DNA of 64,000 nt from Flavonifractor sp. An92 (GCF_002159175.1 NZ_NFGZ01000004.1:62001-126000); one strand, 5' to 3'. Numbered from the stretch's first letter, positions 34,474 to 43,261 are shown. Notes: a model not told the origin generated them from the sequence alone. A program made the numbers and translations.

Positions 34474-34508
34474 CACCGCTCGACGCAGAAAGAAAGGAGA
34501 AAGCCTGC

Positions 34509-35021
34509 ATGGAGCACCAGATCATCATCGAGACTGAGGTGGAGGGCGTGGAGCCCTTTGCCGACGCCCTGCGGGAGGTGATCCCCGCGGCCCTGGCGGC
34601 CGAAGGGGTGGGCCTGCCCTGCGAGATCGACGTACTGTTCACCGACGACGAAGGCATCCACCAGATCAACCAGGAGCAGCGGGACGTGGACCGCGCCACC
34701 GACGTGCTCTCCTTTCCCATGTTCGAGTTCAACCCGGGGGAGCCTCCCACGGCGGAGGACACCGACCTTCTGGACCCGGGCAGCGGCCTGCTGCCCCTGG
34801 GGGACATGGTGCTGTCGGTGGACCACATCAAGGCCCAGGCGGCGGAGTTCGGCCACAGTGAGCGCCGGGAGCTGTGCTACCTGGCAGTCCACTCGGTGCT
34901 CCACCTGCTGGGGTACGACCACCTGGACGAGGGTGTGCAGAAAAAGCAGATGAGAGCCCGGGAGGAGGCCATCCTGGGCGCGCTGGGCATCACCCGGGAG
35001 GAGGACCATGGCGCGGAATAA
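34509..35021 (+). CDS. ybeY: endoribonuclease YbeY (16S rRNA maturation)
   Basis: YbeY is a single-zinc endoribonuclease acting in 16S rRNA 3'-end maturation and ribosome quality control. The 170-residue protein has the motif HSVLHLLGYDH (about 127-137), providing the three histidine ligands, and the conserved RDVDRATDVLSFPM (about 57-70). The start ATG follows AAAGGAG. The gene heads a run ybeY-lipoprotein-era-recO, a common clostridial order. Confidence 0.93.
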   Translation: MEHQIIIETEVEGVEPFADALREVIPAALAAEGVGLPCEIDVLFTDDEGIHQINQEQRDVDRATDVLSFPMFEFNPGEPPTAEDTDLLDPGSGLLPLGDMVLSVDHIKAQAAEFGHSERRELCYLAVHSVLHLLGYDHLDEGVQKKQMRAREEAILGALGITREEDHGAE

Positions 35022-35760
35022 ACTCCCCCTGGCCCTGAGCGCCGCCCTGCTGCTGGGCGGGCTGTGCGCCTGCTCGGCCCCGGAGGCCGAGCCCACGCCC
35101 ACGGCGGAGGCCAACCATGCCACGGAGCAGACCGCGGTCCGGTGGCTGGCGGATGAAAACCACAGGGCCCTCCAGGTGGGGGACTTCTGGGTCACCCTGG
35201 ACCATGTGGAGGAGAACCAGTCCCACATCCAGGTGTGGGACCCCGCCGACCTGTCCGCCCCCCTCCAGACGATGGAGCAGGAGCTGGAGACCTCCTCCTT
35301 CTTCGGCGTGAGCGAGGTGGTGGACGCCAATTTCGACGGCTACCCCGATTTCGGATGCCTGCGCTTTATGGGCAACCAGCCCACCTATTGGAACTACTGG
35401 CTCTGGGACCCGGAGGCGGGACAGTTTGTGGAGGAGCCCGCCTTGGCGGAAGTCTGCTCGCCGGAGTTTGACAGTGCTGAGCAGGTGGTCCGCAGCTATG
35501 CCCGGGGCGGCTATGCCGGGCTGGTGGGGACCCACGCCTTCTACCGCTGGGAGGACGGCAATCTGGTGTGCGTCCGCCGCACCGACAGCCAGGTGCTCCC
35601 CGGCGAGACCTCCGATCAGGACCGGGTCCTTTTGACCGTGGAGGACCGGGTGGACGGAGCCCTCACCGAGGTGGTCCGCCAGGAGTACGATATGAACGGC
35701 CGCGGCTGGGTCCCGTTGGAAGAGGCCTGGCAGGACCTGAATTACTACGGAGAAGTTTAA
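35008..35760 (+). CDS. putative lipoprotein with an XAC2610/FG-GAP-like external domain
   Basis: The 250-residue precursor has a signal peptide and lipobox (GLCAC, Cys about 22). A Thr/Pro-rich linker and an external domain follow, containing EVVDANFDGYPDFGCLRFMGNQ, the calcium-binding-like DxNxDGYxD pattern of XAC2610/VCBS-type repeats. It overlaps ybeY by 14 bp. The conserved ybeY-era neighbourhood makes co-transcription likely, but no role in ribosome maturation is implied. Function unknown. Confidence 0.78.
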   Translation: MARNKLPLALSAALLLGGLCACSAPEAEPTPTAEANHATEQTAVRWLADENHRALQVGDFWVTLDHVEENQSHIQVWDPADLSAPLQTMEQELETSSFFGVSEVVDANFDGYPDFGCLRFMGNQPTYWNYWLWDPEAGQFVEEPALAEVCSPEFDSAEQVVRSYARGGYAGLVGTHAFYRWEDGNLVCVRRTDSQVLPGETSDQDRVLLTVEDRVDGALTEVVRQEYDMNGRGWVPLEEAWQDLNYYGEV

Positions 35761-35789
35761 AAAGCTCAAGAAAGTTGAGGATGACCTAA

Positions 35790-36683
35790 ATGATTAAAAA
35801 ATCCGGTATGATCGCCCTGGTGGGGCGGCCCAACGTGGGCAAATCCACCCTGACCAACGCCCTGGTGGGCGAGAAGATCGCCATCGTCTCCAACAAGCCC
35901 CAGACCACCCGCAACCGCATCTGCGCGGTGGTGAACCGGGGGGAGAGCCAGTTCGTCTTTCTGGACACCCCGGGCCTCCACCGGGCCCGCACCAAGCTGG
36001 GCGACTATATGGTGAAGGTGGTCAAGGACAGCGTGGCCGACGTGGACGCGGTGTGCCTCATCGTGGAGCCCATCCCCCACATCGGCGGCCCTGAGGAGGA
36101 GCTCATCGGGCGCATCAAGGCCCTGGGCGTGCCGTCCCTGCTCCTCATCAACAAGATCGACACCGTGGAGAAGGAGGAGCTCCTGGCCGTCATGCAGACC
36201 TACGGCGCGGCCCATGAGTTCAACGCCATCCTGCCCATCTCCGCCAAGAAGGGCGAGGGCGTGGAGGAGCTTCTGAAGGTGCTGGACGAGTTCCTCCCCG
36301 AGGGACCCCAGCTCTTCCCCGAGGACATGGTCACCGACCAGCCCGAGCGGCAGGTCTGTGCCGAAATTCTGCGGGAAAAGCTCCTGCTCTGCCTGGACAA
36401 GGAGATCCCCCACGGCACCGCCGTGGAGCTGGTGCGCTTCGTGGAGCGGGAGCGGGACGAGGTCATTGAGATCGACGCCACCATCTACTGCGAGAAGGAG
36501 AGCCATAAGGGCATCATCATCGGCAAGGGCGGCTCCATGCTCAAGAAGATCTCCACCCTGGCCCGTCAGGACATTGAGCGCTTCATGGGCGCCAAGGTCT
36601 ACCTCCAGACCTGGGTGAAGGTGAAGGAGAACTGGCGGGACAATCTGAACCTGATCCACAATTTCGGGTACAAGGACGAGTAA
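35790..36683 (+). CDS. era: GTPase Era
   Basis: Era binds the 3' end of 16S rRNA and checks 30S assembly. The 297-residue protein has G1 GRPNVGKS (12-19), G2 QTTRNR, G3 DTPG, G4 NKID and G5 SAKKG. A C-terminal KH domain has IIIGKGGSMLKKI (about 230-242). It lies 30 bp after the lipoprotein gene and 2 bp before recO. Confidence 0.95.
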   Translation: MIKKSGMIALVGRPNVGKSTLTNALVGEKIAIVSNKPQTTRNRICAVVNRGESQFVFLDTPGLHRARTKLGDYMVKVVKDSVADVDAVCLIVEPIPHIGGPEEELIGRIKALGVPSLLLINKIDTVEKEELLAVMQTYGAAHEFNAILPISAKKGEGVEELLKVLDEFLPEGPQLFPEDMVTDQPERQVCAEILREKLLLCLDKEIPHGTAVELVRFVERERDEVIEIDATIYCEKESHKGIIIGKGGSMLKKISTLARQDIERFMGAKVYLQTWVKVKENWRDNLNLIHNFGYKDE

Positions 36684-36684
36684 C

Positions 36685-37434
36685 ATGCTCATCGACACCA
36701 AGGCGCTGGTCCTCCGCGCCGTGGACTATAAGGACAGCGACCGCATCCTCACCCTTTTCACCCAGGACCTGGGCAAGGTGACGGTGCGGGCCCGGGGCTG
36801 CCGCCGCCGAGGGAGCCCCCTGGCGGCCTCCAGCCAGCTGCTGACCTGGTCGGAAGTGACCCTCTTCGGCTACCGGGAGCGGTACGGCCTTAACAGCGCC
36901 GAGCCCCTGGAGCTCTTCTGGGGGGTGCGGCAGGACGTGGAGAAGCTGGCCCTGGGCTCCTACTTCGCCGAGGTGGTGGAGCGGGTGACCGGGGACGAGC
37001 AGCCCGAGCCCGCCCTGCTGTCGCTGATCCTGAACTCCCTCTACGCTTTGGACAAGCTGCAAAAGCCCCAGCCCATCGTGAAGGGGGCCTTTGAGCTCAA
37101 GCTGATGGCCCTCATCGGCTACGAGCCCCTCATCTCTTCCTGCGCCGTGTGCGGCGCTCTGGAGCCGGTAGAGCCCCGCTTTGACCGGCAGGAGGGGTTA
37201 CTGCGCTGCGGAGCCTGCGGCCGGGGCAGGGGAGGGGAGGGACTGGCCCTCACCCCCGCCATTCTGGCGGCCATGCGCCATGTGGTGTACGGCGACCCCA
37301 AACGGCTCTTCTCCTTCCGGCTGCCGAGCGAGGACTGGAAGCAGTTTGGACGGGTGTGTGAGGGGTTCCTCACCGCTCAGCTGGACCGGGGATTTTCCAC
37401 CCTGGACTTTTACCGGAGTTTAATGGGAAGATAA
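36685..37434 (+). CDS. recO: DNA repair protein RecO
   Basis: RecO helps load RecA at gaps with RecR and anneals single strands. The 249-residue protein has an N-terminal OB fold (LVLRAVDYKDSDRILTLFTQDLGKVTVRARGCRR), a helical middle, and a zinc finger CAVC ... CGAC (about residues 152-180). The start is only 2 bp from the era stop, so the genes are coupled. Confidence 0.93.
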   Translation: MLIDTKALVLRAVDYKDSDRILTLFTQDLGKVTVRARGCRRRGSPLAASSQLLTWSEVTLFGYRERYGLNSAEPLELFWGVRQDVEKLALGSYFAEVVERVTGDEQPEPALLSLILNSLYALDKLQKPQPIVKGAFELKLMALIGYEPLISSCAVCGALEPVEPRFDRQEGLLRCGACGRGRGGEGLALTPAILAAMRHVVYGDPKRLFSFRLPSEDWKQFGRVCEGFLTAQLDRGFSTLDFYRSLMGR

Positions 37435-37475
37435 AACAAGCCCTCCTGCGCTGCGGCGCGGGAGGGCTTGTTTTT
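37435..37475 (+). terminator. intrinsic terminator after recO
   Basis: AACAAGCCCTCC pairs with GGAGGGCTTGTT, closing a GC-rich inner hairpin, followed by TTTTTG. Confidence 0.88.
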
Positions 37476-37579
37476 GTATGAACTAGCTCATTTTCGGCAC
37501 TTATCAGCCGTGTCAAAGGATCTTTGCTTGCCTTTTGAGGTACATCTGGCGATAATAGGGGCGAAAGGAGGGAGCGGCC

Positions 37580-38020
37580 ATGCGTGTGGGAGAAGAGATC
37601 GGCAGGCTGCGCCGGGAGCGGGGCATGACCCAGGAGGAGTTCGGGGCGCTGTTCCATGTGACCCGGCAGACCGTGTCCAACTGGGAGAACAGCAAGAGCT
37701 ATCCGGACCTGGAGACGTTGGTGAGACTGAGCGAGGAGTTCGGCGTGACGCTGGACCAGCTGATGAAGGGGGATCGGACGATGATACGGACCATGGACCG
37801 GGAACGGCTGTGGGGCAAACAGGCGAAGCGGGCAAAATCTATTACGGAGTTCTGTACGGGCGGGGGGACCGGTGCGCTGGCGTCCTGCCTGCTCTCCCCG
37901 GATTCGGTGCAAAGGACGCTGGTGATTGTGGTGTCTCTCATTCTGATCGCGGTGGGGTGGTACCGCCGGAGCCGGTATGACGCGGCGGTGGAGGCCTGGC
38001 TGGAGGAGCAGGAGGGATAG
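37580..38020 (+). CDS. XRE-family HTH protein with C-terminal membrane segment
   Basis: In this 146-residue protein, residues 3-60 form a standard HTH_3 domain (IGRLRRERGMTQEEFGALFHVTRQTVSNWENSKS), followed by LDQLMKGD. Residues about 95-127 are hydrophobic (one long or two short helices), followed by a basic RRSRYD and an acidic end. Such membrane-anchored HTH proteins are frequent in clostridia; the target is unknown. AAAGGAGGGAG precedes the ATG. A structured repeat begins 5 bp after the stop. Confidence 0.8.
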   Translation: MRVGEEIGRLRRERGMTQEEFGALFHVTRQTVSNWENSKSYPDLETLVRLSEEFGVTLDQLMKGDRTMIRTMDRERLWGKQAKRAKSITEFCTGGGTGALASCLLSPDSVQRTLVIVVSLILIAVGWYRRSRYDAAVEAWLEEQEG

Positions 38021-38024
38021 AGGA

Positions 38025-38421
38025 TTCCCGGGAAGCCCGGAACAGTTGCCCTCGCCGGGCGGGCCGCTTATCCAGCGGGGACCCGATTTCTTTTCTCGAA
38101 AAGAAACCGGGGAAAGAAAAGGCGGAGAGGGGAACTTCTCGTTCCCCTCTCCACTCCCCTCCAGCGGACGGCCATTTCGGGGGCCGCCTTGATTGCCGGG
38201 GTACAACGCTTTCCGGATAGGCGGAAAGCCTGGAATTGGCCACGCCGCACTTTGGAAATATTGCCGCAGAAGAATGAAAGCCGGGGAGCGTTTTGGGGGA
38301 GTCCAGAGGGGGGTATCCCCCCTCTGGGCTTTCTTTCCCACCGCTTTCTTTGCAAAGAAAGCGGTGCTCCCGCCGAGCAGGCGGCCCGTCCGGCGAGGAC
38401 AAATCCTCCGGGCTCCCGGAA
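38025..38421 (+). repeat. structured interspersed element, copy A
   Basis: About 397 bp (core 377 bp to 38401), matched by copy B at 52921. The ends pair with each other: TTCCCGGGAAGCCCGGA with TCCGGGCTCCCGGAA, and CCTCGCCGGGCGGGCCGC (38050-38067) with 38382-38399 over 18 bp with one wobble. Inside are hairpins CCGCT/AGCGG (38064-38078, competing in part with the long stem), TTTCTTTTC/GAAAAGAAA (38087-38106), a 12-bp stem at 38124-38152, CTTTCCG/CGGAAAG, CCAGAG...CTCTGG and ACCGCTTTCTTT/AAAGAAAGCGGT. It has no credible coding potential. It fills the gap between the HTH gene and glgP. Confidence 0.8.
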
Positions 38422-38423
38422 TA

Positions 38424-38464
38424 GAAAACGAGCCGTTGCAGAGCAAGAGGCCCTGCAACGGCTC
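38424..38464 (-). terminator. terminator of the glycogen operon
   Basis: On the minus strand GAGCCGTTGCAG pairs with CTGCAACGGCTC, followed by GTTTTC, 17 bp after the glgP stop. Confidence 0.8.
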
Positions 38465-38480
38465 ATTATGATTTTGGAAT

Positions 38481-40928
38481 TTACTTCTTCTCGCTCAGAT
38501 CGCGGACCGGCACGTTCCAGATATCGCGGGCATAATCCCGGATGGAGCGGTCGGCGGCGAAGATGCCGGAGCGGGCCACGTTGATGAGGGACATCTGGTT
38601 CCAGGTCTTGCGGTCCAGATACTGCTCAGCGGCGCGCTTGTGGGCATTGCGGTAGCTGTCGAAGTCGGCCAGGAGCATATACTCGTCGGCGGGGCTGCCG
38701 TTGCCGAAGAGCAGGCGCTTGGTCAGGTTGTCGTAGCTCACGCCGTCCTTGAAGCCGTGGGACAGGTTGTCGATGACGGCGCGCAGGTCGGCGTTGTGCA
38801 TATAGTACTCGTAAGAGCGATAGTTCTTGTTCTTCAGCTCGGTGACCTCGTGGGCCTTCAGGCCGAAGAGGAAGATGTTCTCGTCGCCCAGCACCTCGTG
38901 CATCTCCACGTTGGCGCCGTCCAGGGTGCCGATGGTCACCGCGCCGTTCATCATGAACTTCATGTTGCCGGTGCCGCTGGCCTCCTTGCCGGCGGTGGAG
39001 ATCTGCTCGGAGAGCTCGCTGGCGGGCATCAGCTTCTCGGCCAGGCTCACGCGGTAGTTCTCCAGGAAGACCACCTGCAGCTTATCCTTGCAGACGGGGT
39101 CGGAGTTGACGGTGTCGGCCAGAGAGTTGATGAGGTGGATGATCTCCTTGGCCACATAGTAGCCGGGGGCGGCCTTGGCGCCGAAGAGGTACACCTTGGG
39201 GGTGATCATGAAGTTGGGGTCATCCTTCAGGTGCTGGTACTCGTAGATGATGTGCAGCACGTTGAGGAGCTGGCGCTTGTACTCGTGCAGGCGCTTGACC
39301 TGGACGTCGAACATGGCGTCGGTGTTGAGGACGATGCCGCTCTCGCGGGCCACCCAGGAGGCGAAGGCGCGCTTGTTCTCCTTCTTGATGTTCTCCAGGC
39401 GCTCCAGCACGGAGGCGTCGTCCTTGTACTTCTCCAGGTCCTTCATGGCCTCGGGCTGGAGGAGGTAGCGGTCCCCGCCGGTGCACTCCTGGATGAGGGC
39501 GTTCAGCTTGGGGTTGCACTCGGCCAGCCAGCGGCGGTGGTCGATGCCGTTGGTGACGTTCTTGAACTTGGCGGGGGTGCGGACGTAGGCGTCGTGGAAG
39601 ACTTCCTTCTTCAGGATGTCGGAGTGGAGGGCGGACACGCCGTTGACGGCGTAGCAGGCGCAGATGCAGAGGTTGGCCATGCGCACGTCGCCGCCCCAGA
39701 TGATGGCCATGGGCTCCACCTTGGACATGTCGCCGTGGAAGTAGGTGGTCAGCTCATTCTGGTAGCGGTTGGAGATCTCCACGATGATCTGCCAGATGCG
39801 GGGCAGCAGGTCGATGACCAGCTGCTGGGGCCAACGCTCCAGGGCCTCGGCCATGACGGTATGGTTGGTGTAGGCCACGGAGTGGGTGACGATGTTCCAG
39901 GCCTCGTCCCAGCCGTAGCCCTCCTCGTCCAGCAGGATGCGCATGAGCTCGGGGATGACCAGGGTGGGGTGGGTGTCGTTGATCTGCAGCACGTGCTTCA
40001 GGTGGAAGTTGCGCAGGGTGCCGTACTCGGCGCGGTGCTTGCGCACGATGGACTGCACGGTGGCGGAGACGAAAAAGTACTGCTGCTTCAGACGCAGGGA
40101 CTTACCCTCGTAGTGGTTGTCATCGGGGTAGAGGATCTTGGAGATGGTCTCGGCCATAGCCCGCTGCTCCACGGCCTTCAGGTACTCGCCGCGGGAGAAG
40201 AGGGACATATCCACGGGCGTGGGGCTCTTGGCGTCCCACAGGCGCAGGGTGTTGCCGTGCTCGGTCTTGAAGCCGGCGATCTCCATATCCTTGGGGATGG
40301 CCAGAACGGAAGTATACCCGGTGTGCTGGATGGAGTGATGGCCCTGATCGTCCCACACGTCCTTCACCTGGCCGCCGAAGCGGACTTCCTCCACCTCATC
40401 CATCTTGGGGATGAGCCAGGCGTCGCCCAGGCCCAGCCAGTTGTCGGCCAGCTCCACCTGCTCGCCGTCCACGATCTTCTGCTTGAAGATACCCAGCTCG
40501 TAGCAGATGGAATAGCCGGTGGCGGGGATCTCCAGGGTGGTCATGGAGTCCAGGTAGCAGGCAGCCAGACGGCCCAGGCCGCCGTTGCCCAGGCCGGCGT
40601 CCGGCTCGGACTCGAAGAGGTCGGAAGCGGAGAAGCCCAGGCCCTCGATGGCCTCCTTCAGGGGCTCCAGCACGCCCAGGTTGTAGGCGTTCTTCATGAG
40701 GGAGCGGCCCATCAGGAACTCCAGGGAGAGGTAGTGGACCTGGCGGGCGTGGGTAGCCTGCACCTTGTCCTGGGTCTTCATCTGCTGGGCGGACATGATG
40801 TCGCGCAGGACCAGCGCGCAGGCCTTGAACATGTGCAGACTGGTGGCCTCGTCAATGTCCCGGCCGAAGTTGCGGCGCAGCTTGCCGGTGATCAGGTCCA
40901 TAAGCTCTTTCTTTGTATACTGATGCAT
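38481..40928 (-). CDS. glgP: glycogen/maltodextrin phosphorylase
   Basis: GlgP releases glucose 1-phosphate from alpha-1,4-glucan ends. The 815-residue length is standard. Family blocks are plain: VHYLSLEFLMGR near residue 64, PDAGLGNGGLGRLAACYLDS, QINDTHPTLVIPELMR, KRLHEYKRQLLN, and the pyridoxal-phosphate site EASGTGNMKFMMNG with the lysine near 657. GGAGGT precedes the ATG. The gene is last in the operon, 159 bp after glgA; this gap holds two GCCCGCGGGC copies that can pair. Confidence 0.95.
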   Translation of the reverse strand: MHQYTKKELMDLITGKLRRNFGRDIDEATSLHMFKACALVLRDIMSAQQMKTQDKVQATHARQVHYLSLEFLMGRSLMKNAYNLGVLEPLKEAIEGLGFSASDLFESEPDAGLGNGGLGRLAACYLDSMTTLEIPATGYSICYELGIFKQKIVDGEQVELADNWLGLGDAWLIPKMDEVEEVRFGGQVKDVWDDQGHHSIQHTGYTSVLAIPKDMEIAGFKTEHGNTLRLWDAKSPTPVDMSLFSRGEYLKAVEQRAMAETISKILYPDDNHYEGKSLRLKQQYFFVSATVQSIVRKHRAEYGTLRNFHLKHVLQINDTHPTLVIPELMRILLDEEGYGWDEAWNIVTHSVAYTNHTVMAEALERWPQQLVIDLLPRIWQIIVEISNRYQNELTTYFHGDMSKVEPMAIIWGGDVRMANLCICACYAVNGVSALHSDILKKEVFHDAYVRTPAKFKNVTNGIDHRRWLAECNPKLNALIQECTGGDRYLLQPEAMKDLEKYKDDASVLERLENIKKENKRAFASWVARESGIVLNTDAMFDVQVKRLHEYKRQLLNVLHIIYEYQHLKDDPNFMITPKVYLFGAKAAPGYYVAKEIIHLINSLADTVNSDPVCKDKLQVVFLENYRVSLAEKLMPASELSEQISTAGKEASGTGNMKFMMNGAVTIGTLDGANVEMHEVLGDENIFLFGLKAHEVTELKNKNYRSYEYYMHNADLRAVIDNLSHGFKDGVSYDNLTKRLLFGNGSPADEYMLLADFDSYRNAHKRAAEQYLDRKTWNQMSLINVARSGIFAADRSIRDYARDIWNVPVRDLSEKK

Positions 40929-41087
40929 GGAAATATACCTCCATTCGGTTCAAAATCAGACAAATGGCCCGCGGGCAGGTGAGGAGCCGTGCCCGCGGGC
41001 TCGCGCATTGTCCGATGCCTCCGGCCACGGACGCGGGGGAACGGGCGGAGGGTGAAAAGATTGCGGGGTGGGGGTGAGCAGGTCTAT

Positions 41088-43088
41088 TTATTTTTCCTCA
41101 GCGGAAGAGGCCTTAGACGGGGCCTTTTTGGTCGAAGTCTTGCGGGTGGTGGTCTTTTTGGCCGCCGGCTTCTTGGCCGCGGTCTTGCGCGCGGCCGGCT
41201 TCTTGGCGGGGGCCTTTTCCTCGGCGGGAGCGGGCTCCTCGGCCACGGGGGCCTTTTCCTCCACCGGGGCTTTGACCTCGACAGGAGCGGCCTTTTCCGC
41301 CTCCGGGGCCTTTGCCTCGACAGGAGCAGCCTTTTCCGCCTTCGGAGCCTTCACCGCGACAGGAGCGGGCTCCTCGGTCACGGGAGCCTTTTTCTCTTCC
41401 ACGGGAGCAGCCTTCTCCTCGGCGGGAGCGGGCTCCTTGGCCGCAGCGGCCTTCGCCTTGGCGGGGGCCTTCTTGCGGGTGGTGGTCTTTTGGGCCGCGG
41501 GCTTCTTGGCGGGAGCGGGCTTCTCCTCCGCCGGGGCGGGGGCGGGCTCTTCCGCCTTCTCTTCCACCGGGGCGGGTTCCTCAGTCACCGGAGCGGCCTC
41601 GACGGAGACCACAGGCTCCTCCGCCGGGCCTTCCTCAAAAGGGTGGCCGGGATGCATCTCCTTGCCGGTGATCCAGTTGTAGATCTGGAGGTAGTCCTCA
41701 GCGGACCGGCTCCAGGAGAAGTCGGCGGTCATGCCGTTGCGCTGGAGGACGTTCCAGCCGGCCTTGTCGTTGTAGTAGAGGCCCACTGCCTCACCCAGCA
41801 CCCAGACCATATCCTGGGCGTTGATGTTGGTGAAGGTGAAGCCGGTGTCGCCGAACACGCCGTGGGGGATGACGGAGTCCTTCAGGCCGCCGGTCTCCCG
41901 GACCACGGGGATGGTGCCGTAGCGCATGGCGATCATCTGAGACAGGCCGCAGGGCTCCGCCTCGCTGGGCATGAGGAAGATGTCGGCGCCGCTGTAAATG
42001 GCGTTGGAGAGAGCGGCGGAGTACATGATATTGGCAGAGAAACGGCCGGGGTACTGGGCCTGAGCCTGACGGAAGGCCTCCTCATAGCCCCAGTCGCCGG
42101 TGCCCAGCACCACCATCTGCACATCCATGGCCATGATGTCGTGGATGGCGGCGGTGACCATGTCGAAGCCCTTGTGCTTCACCAGGCGGGAGATGCAGGC
42201 GATGATGGGCACATTGGGCTCCTGGCGCAGGCCCACGGCCTGCTGCAGGGCGGCCTTACAGGCGGCCTTGCCGCTCAGGTCGTCGGCGTTGAAGGCGGCG
42301 GCCAGGCCGTTGCCGTTGGAGGGATCGTACAGAGAGGTGTCGATGCCGTTGAGGATGCCGCGGATCTTGTGGCGGTTGTCGGCGATGACGCCCTCCAGGC
42401 CGTGGGCGTAGAAGGCGTACTGCAGCTCCTCGGCGTAGGTGGGGGAGACGGTGGTCACATAGTCAGCGGCATAGATGGCACCCTTCATCAGGTTGATATC
42501 CCCGTGATACGCCAGCATATGCTCGTGGAAGTAGCCGGAGTTCAGGCCGAACAGATCCACCATCAGGTCCTTGCCGTAGCGGCCCTGATACTCGATGTTA
42601 TGGATGGTGTACACGGACTGGGTGCCGTAGAGCATGGGGATGCGGTGACGCTCCTCCAGCAGGTAGATGCACACCAGAGCGGTCTGCCAGTCGTTGGCGT
42701 GGATGACGTCGGGATGCCAGTTCAGGTAGCCCGGAGTCTCCACCACCGCGCGGGAGAAGAAGGCGAAGCGCTCGGCGTCGTCGTAGTGGCCGTAGAGGCC
42801 GGCGCGCTTGAAGTAGTACTCGTTGTCCACGAAGTAGTAGGTGACGCCGTCCCGCTTCAGCTCAAAGATACCGCAGTAGGGGGTGCGCCAGGCCAGCGTG
42901 ACATTGAAGTTGAACAGATAGTTCATCTGGTTGCGCCACTCCCAGCCAATGCCCTCGTAGAGGGGGAGAATGACGCGCACATCGTGGCCCGCGGCGGCCA
43001 GCGCCTTGGGAAGGCTGCCGGCAACGTCGGCCAGACCGCCGGTCTTAATAAAAGGGGCAACCTCGGAAGAGGCAAACAGGATGTTCAT
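41088..43088 (-). CDS. glgA: glycogen synthase with long histone-like C-terminal tail
   Basis: GlgA adds glucose from ADP-glucose to alpha-1,4-glucan. The first ~485 residues are a complete GT5 enzyme: KTGGLADVAGSLPKAL (ADP-glucose site, near 15), HANDWQTAL, YTIHNIEYQG, and MPSEAEPCGLSQMIAMRYG with the catalytic-region Glu. The remaining ~180 residues are low complexity: first Glu/Pro/Ala-rich repeats (EEPAPVEEKA), then Lys/Ala/Pro/Thr-rich blocks (KKPAAKKTTTRKTSTKKAP) like histone H1 tails. Most GlgA proteins end near 480. ATG 43088 follows AAAGGAGTC. It may have its own promoter at 43172. Confidence 0.93.
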   Translation of the reverse strand: MNILFASSEVAPFIKTGGLADVAGSLPKALAAAGHDVRVILPLYEGIGWEWRNQMNYLFNFNVTLAWRTPYCGIFELKRDGVTYYFVDNEYYFKRAGLYGHYDDAERFAFFSRAVVETPGYLNWHPDVIHANDWQTALVCIYLLEERHRIPMLYGTQSVYTIHNIEYQGRYGKDLMVDLFGLNSGYFHEHMLAYHGDINLMKGAIYAADYVTTVSPTYAEELQYAFYAHGLEGVIADNRHKIRGILNGIDTSLYDPSNGNGLAAAFNADDLSGKAACKAALQQAVGLRQEPNVPIIACISRLVKHKGFDMVTAAIHDIMAMDVQMVVLGTGDWGYEEAFRQAQAQYPGRFSANIMYSAALSNAIYSGADIFLMPSEAEPCGLSQMIAMRYGTIPVVRETGGLKDSVIPHGVFGDTGFTFTNINAQDMVWVLGEAVGLYYNDKAGWNVLQRNGMTADFSWSRSAEDYLQIYNWITGKEMHPGHPFEEGPAEEPVVSVEAAPVTEEPAPVEEKAEEPAPAPAEEKPAPAKKPAAQKTTTRKKAPAKAKAAAAKEPAPAEEKAAPVEEKKAPVTEEPAPVAVKAPKAEKAAPVEAKAPEAEKAAPVEVKAPVEEKAPVAEEPAPAEEKAPAKKPAARKTAAKKPAAKKTTTRKTSTKKAPSKASSAEEK

Positions 43089-43171
43089 AAAAGACTCCTT
43101 TCGTAGCCCTTCGCCCGCCGAATGACACAACAAGACCCACGCTTTACGGGTGCAGGGCCGATGCTTCTCTC

Positions 43172-43180
43172 ATTATAGCA
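43172..43180 (-). promoter_or_regulatory. possible internal promoter of glgA (extended -10)
   Basis: On the minus strand TGCTATAAT is a perfect extended -10 element. The -35 position is poor and is occupied by the arm of the inverted repeat at 43195-43238. Confidence 0.5.
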
Positions 43181-43194
43181 GAAACGGTACATCA

Positions 43195-43238
43195 ATGCGA
43201 GAGACGAAGTGTTGAAAAAACGCCTTCGTCTCTCGCAT
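43195..43238. repeat. perfect 15-bp inverted repeat between glgD and glgA
   Basis: ATGCGAGAGACGAAG (43195-43209) and its exact complement (43224-43238) flank a 14-nt loop holding six A residues (T-run on the minus strand). It lies 23 bp after the glgD stop and over the -35 region of the putative glgA promoter. It may be an operator, an mRNA-processing hairpin or a partial terminator. Confidence 0.65.
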
Positions 43239-43261
43239 GATACAGGAAAATTCGTCAATAA

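Noticed and set aside
37370-38458. Minus-strand frame of about 362 codons through copy A of the repeat
   Set aside because: It crosses the end of recO, the HTH gene on the other strand and the structured repeat. The repeat part varies in hairpins rather than as a protein, and frames differ between copies.
38640-40982. Open frame of about 780 codons on the plus strand
   Set aside because: It is antisense to glgP; the same compositional artefact.
41088-41640. Separate histone-like gene fused to glgA by sequencing error
   Set aside because: There is no start codon with a ribosome site at the junction, the frame is continuous, and glgB in the same operon has a similar tail.
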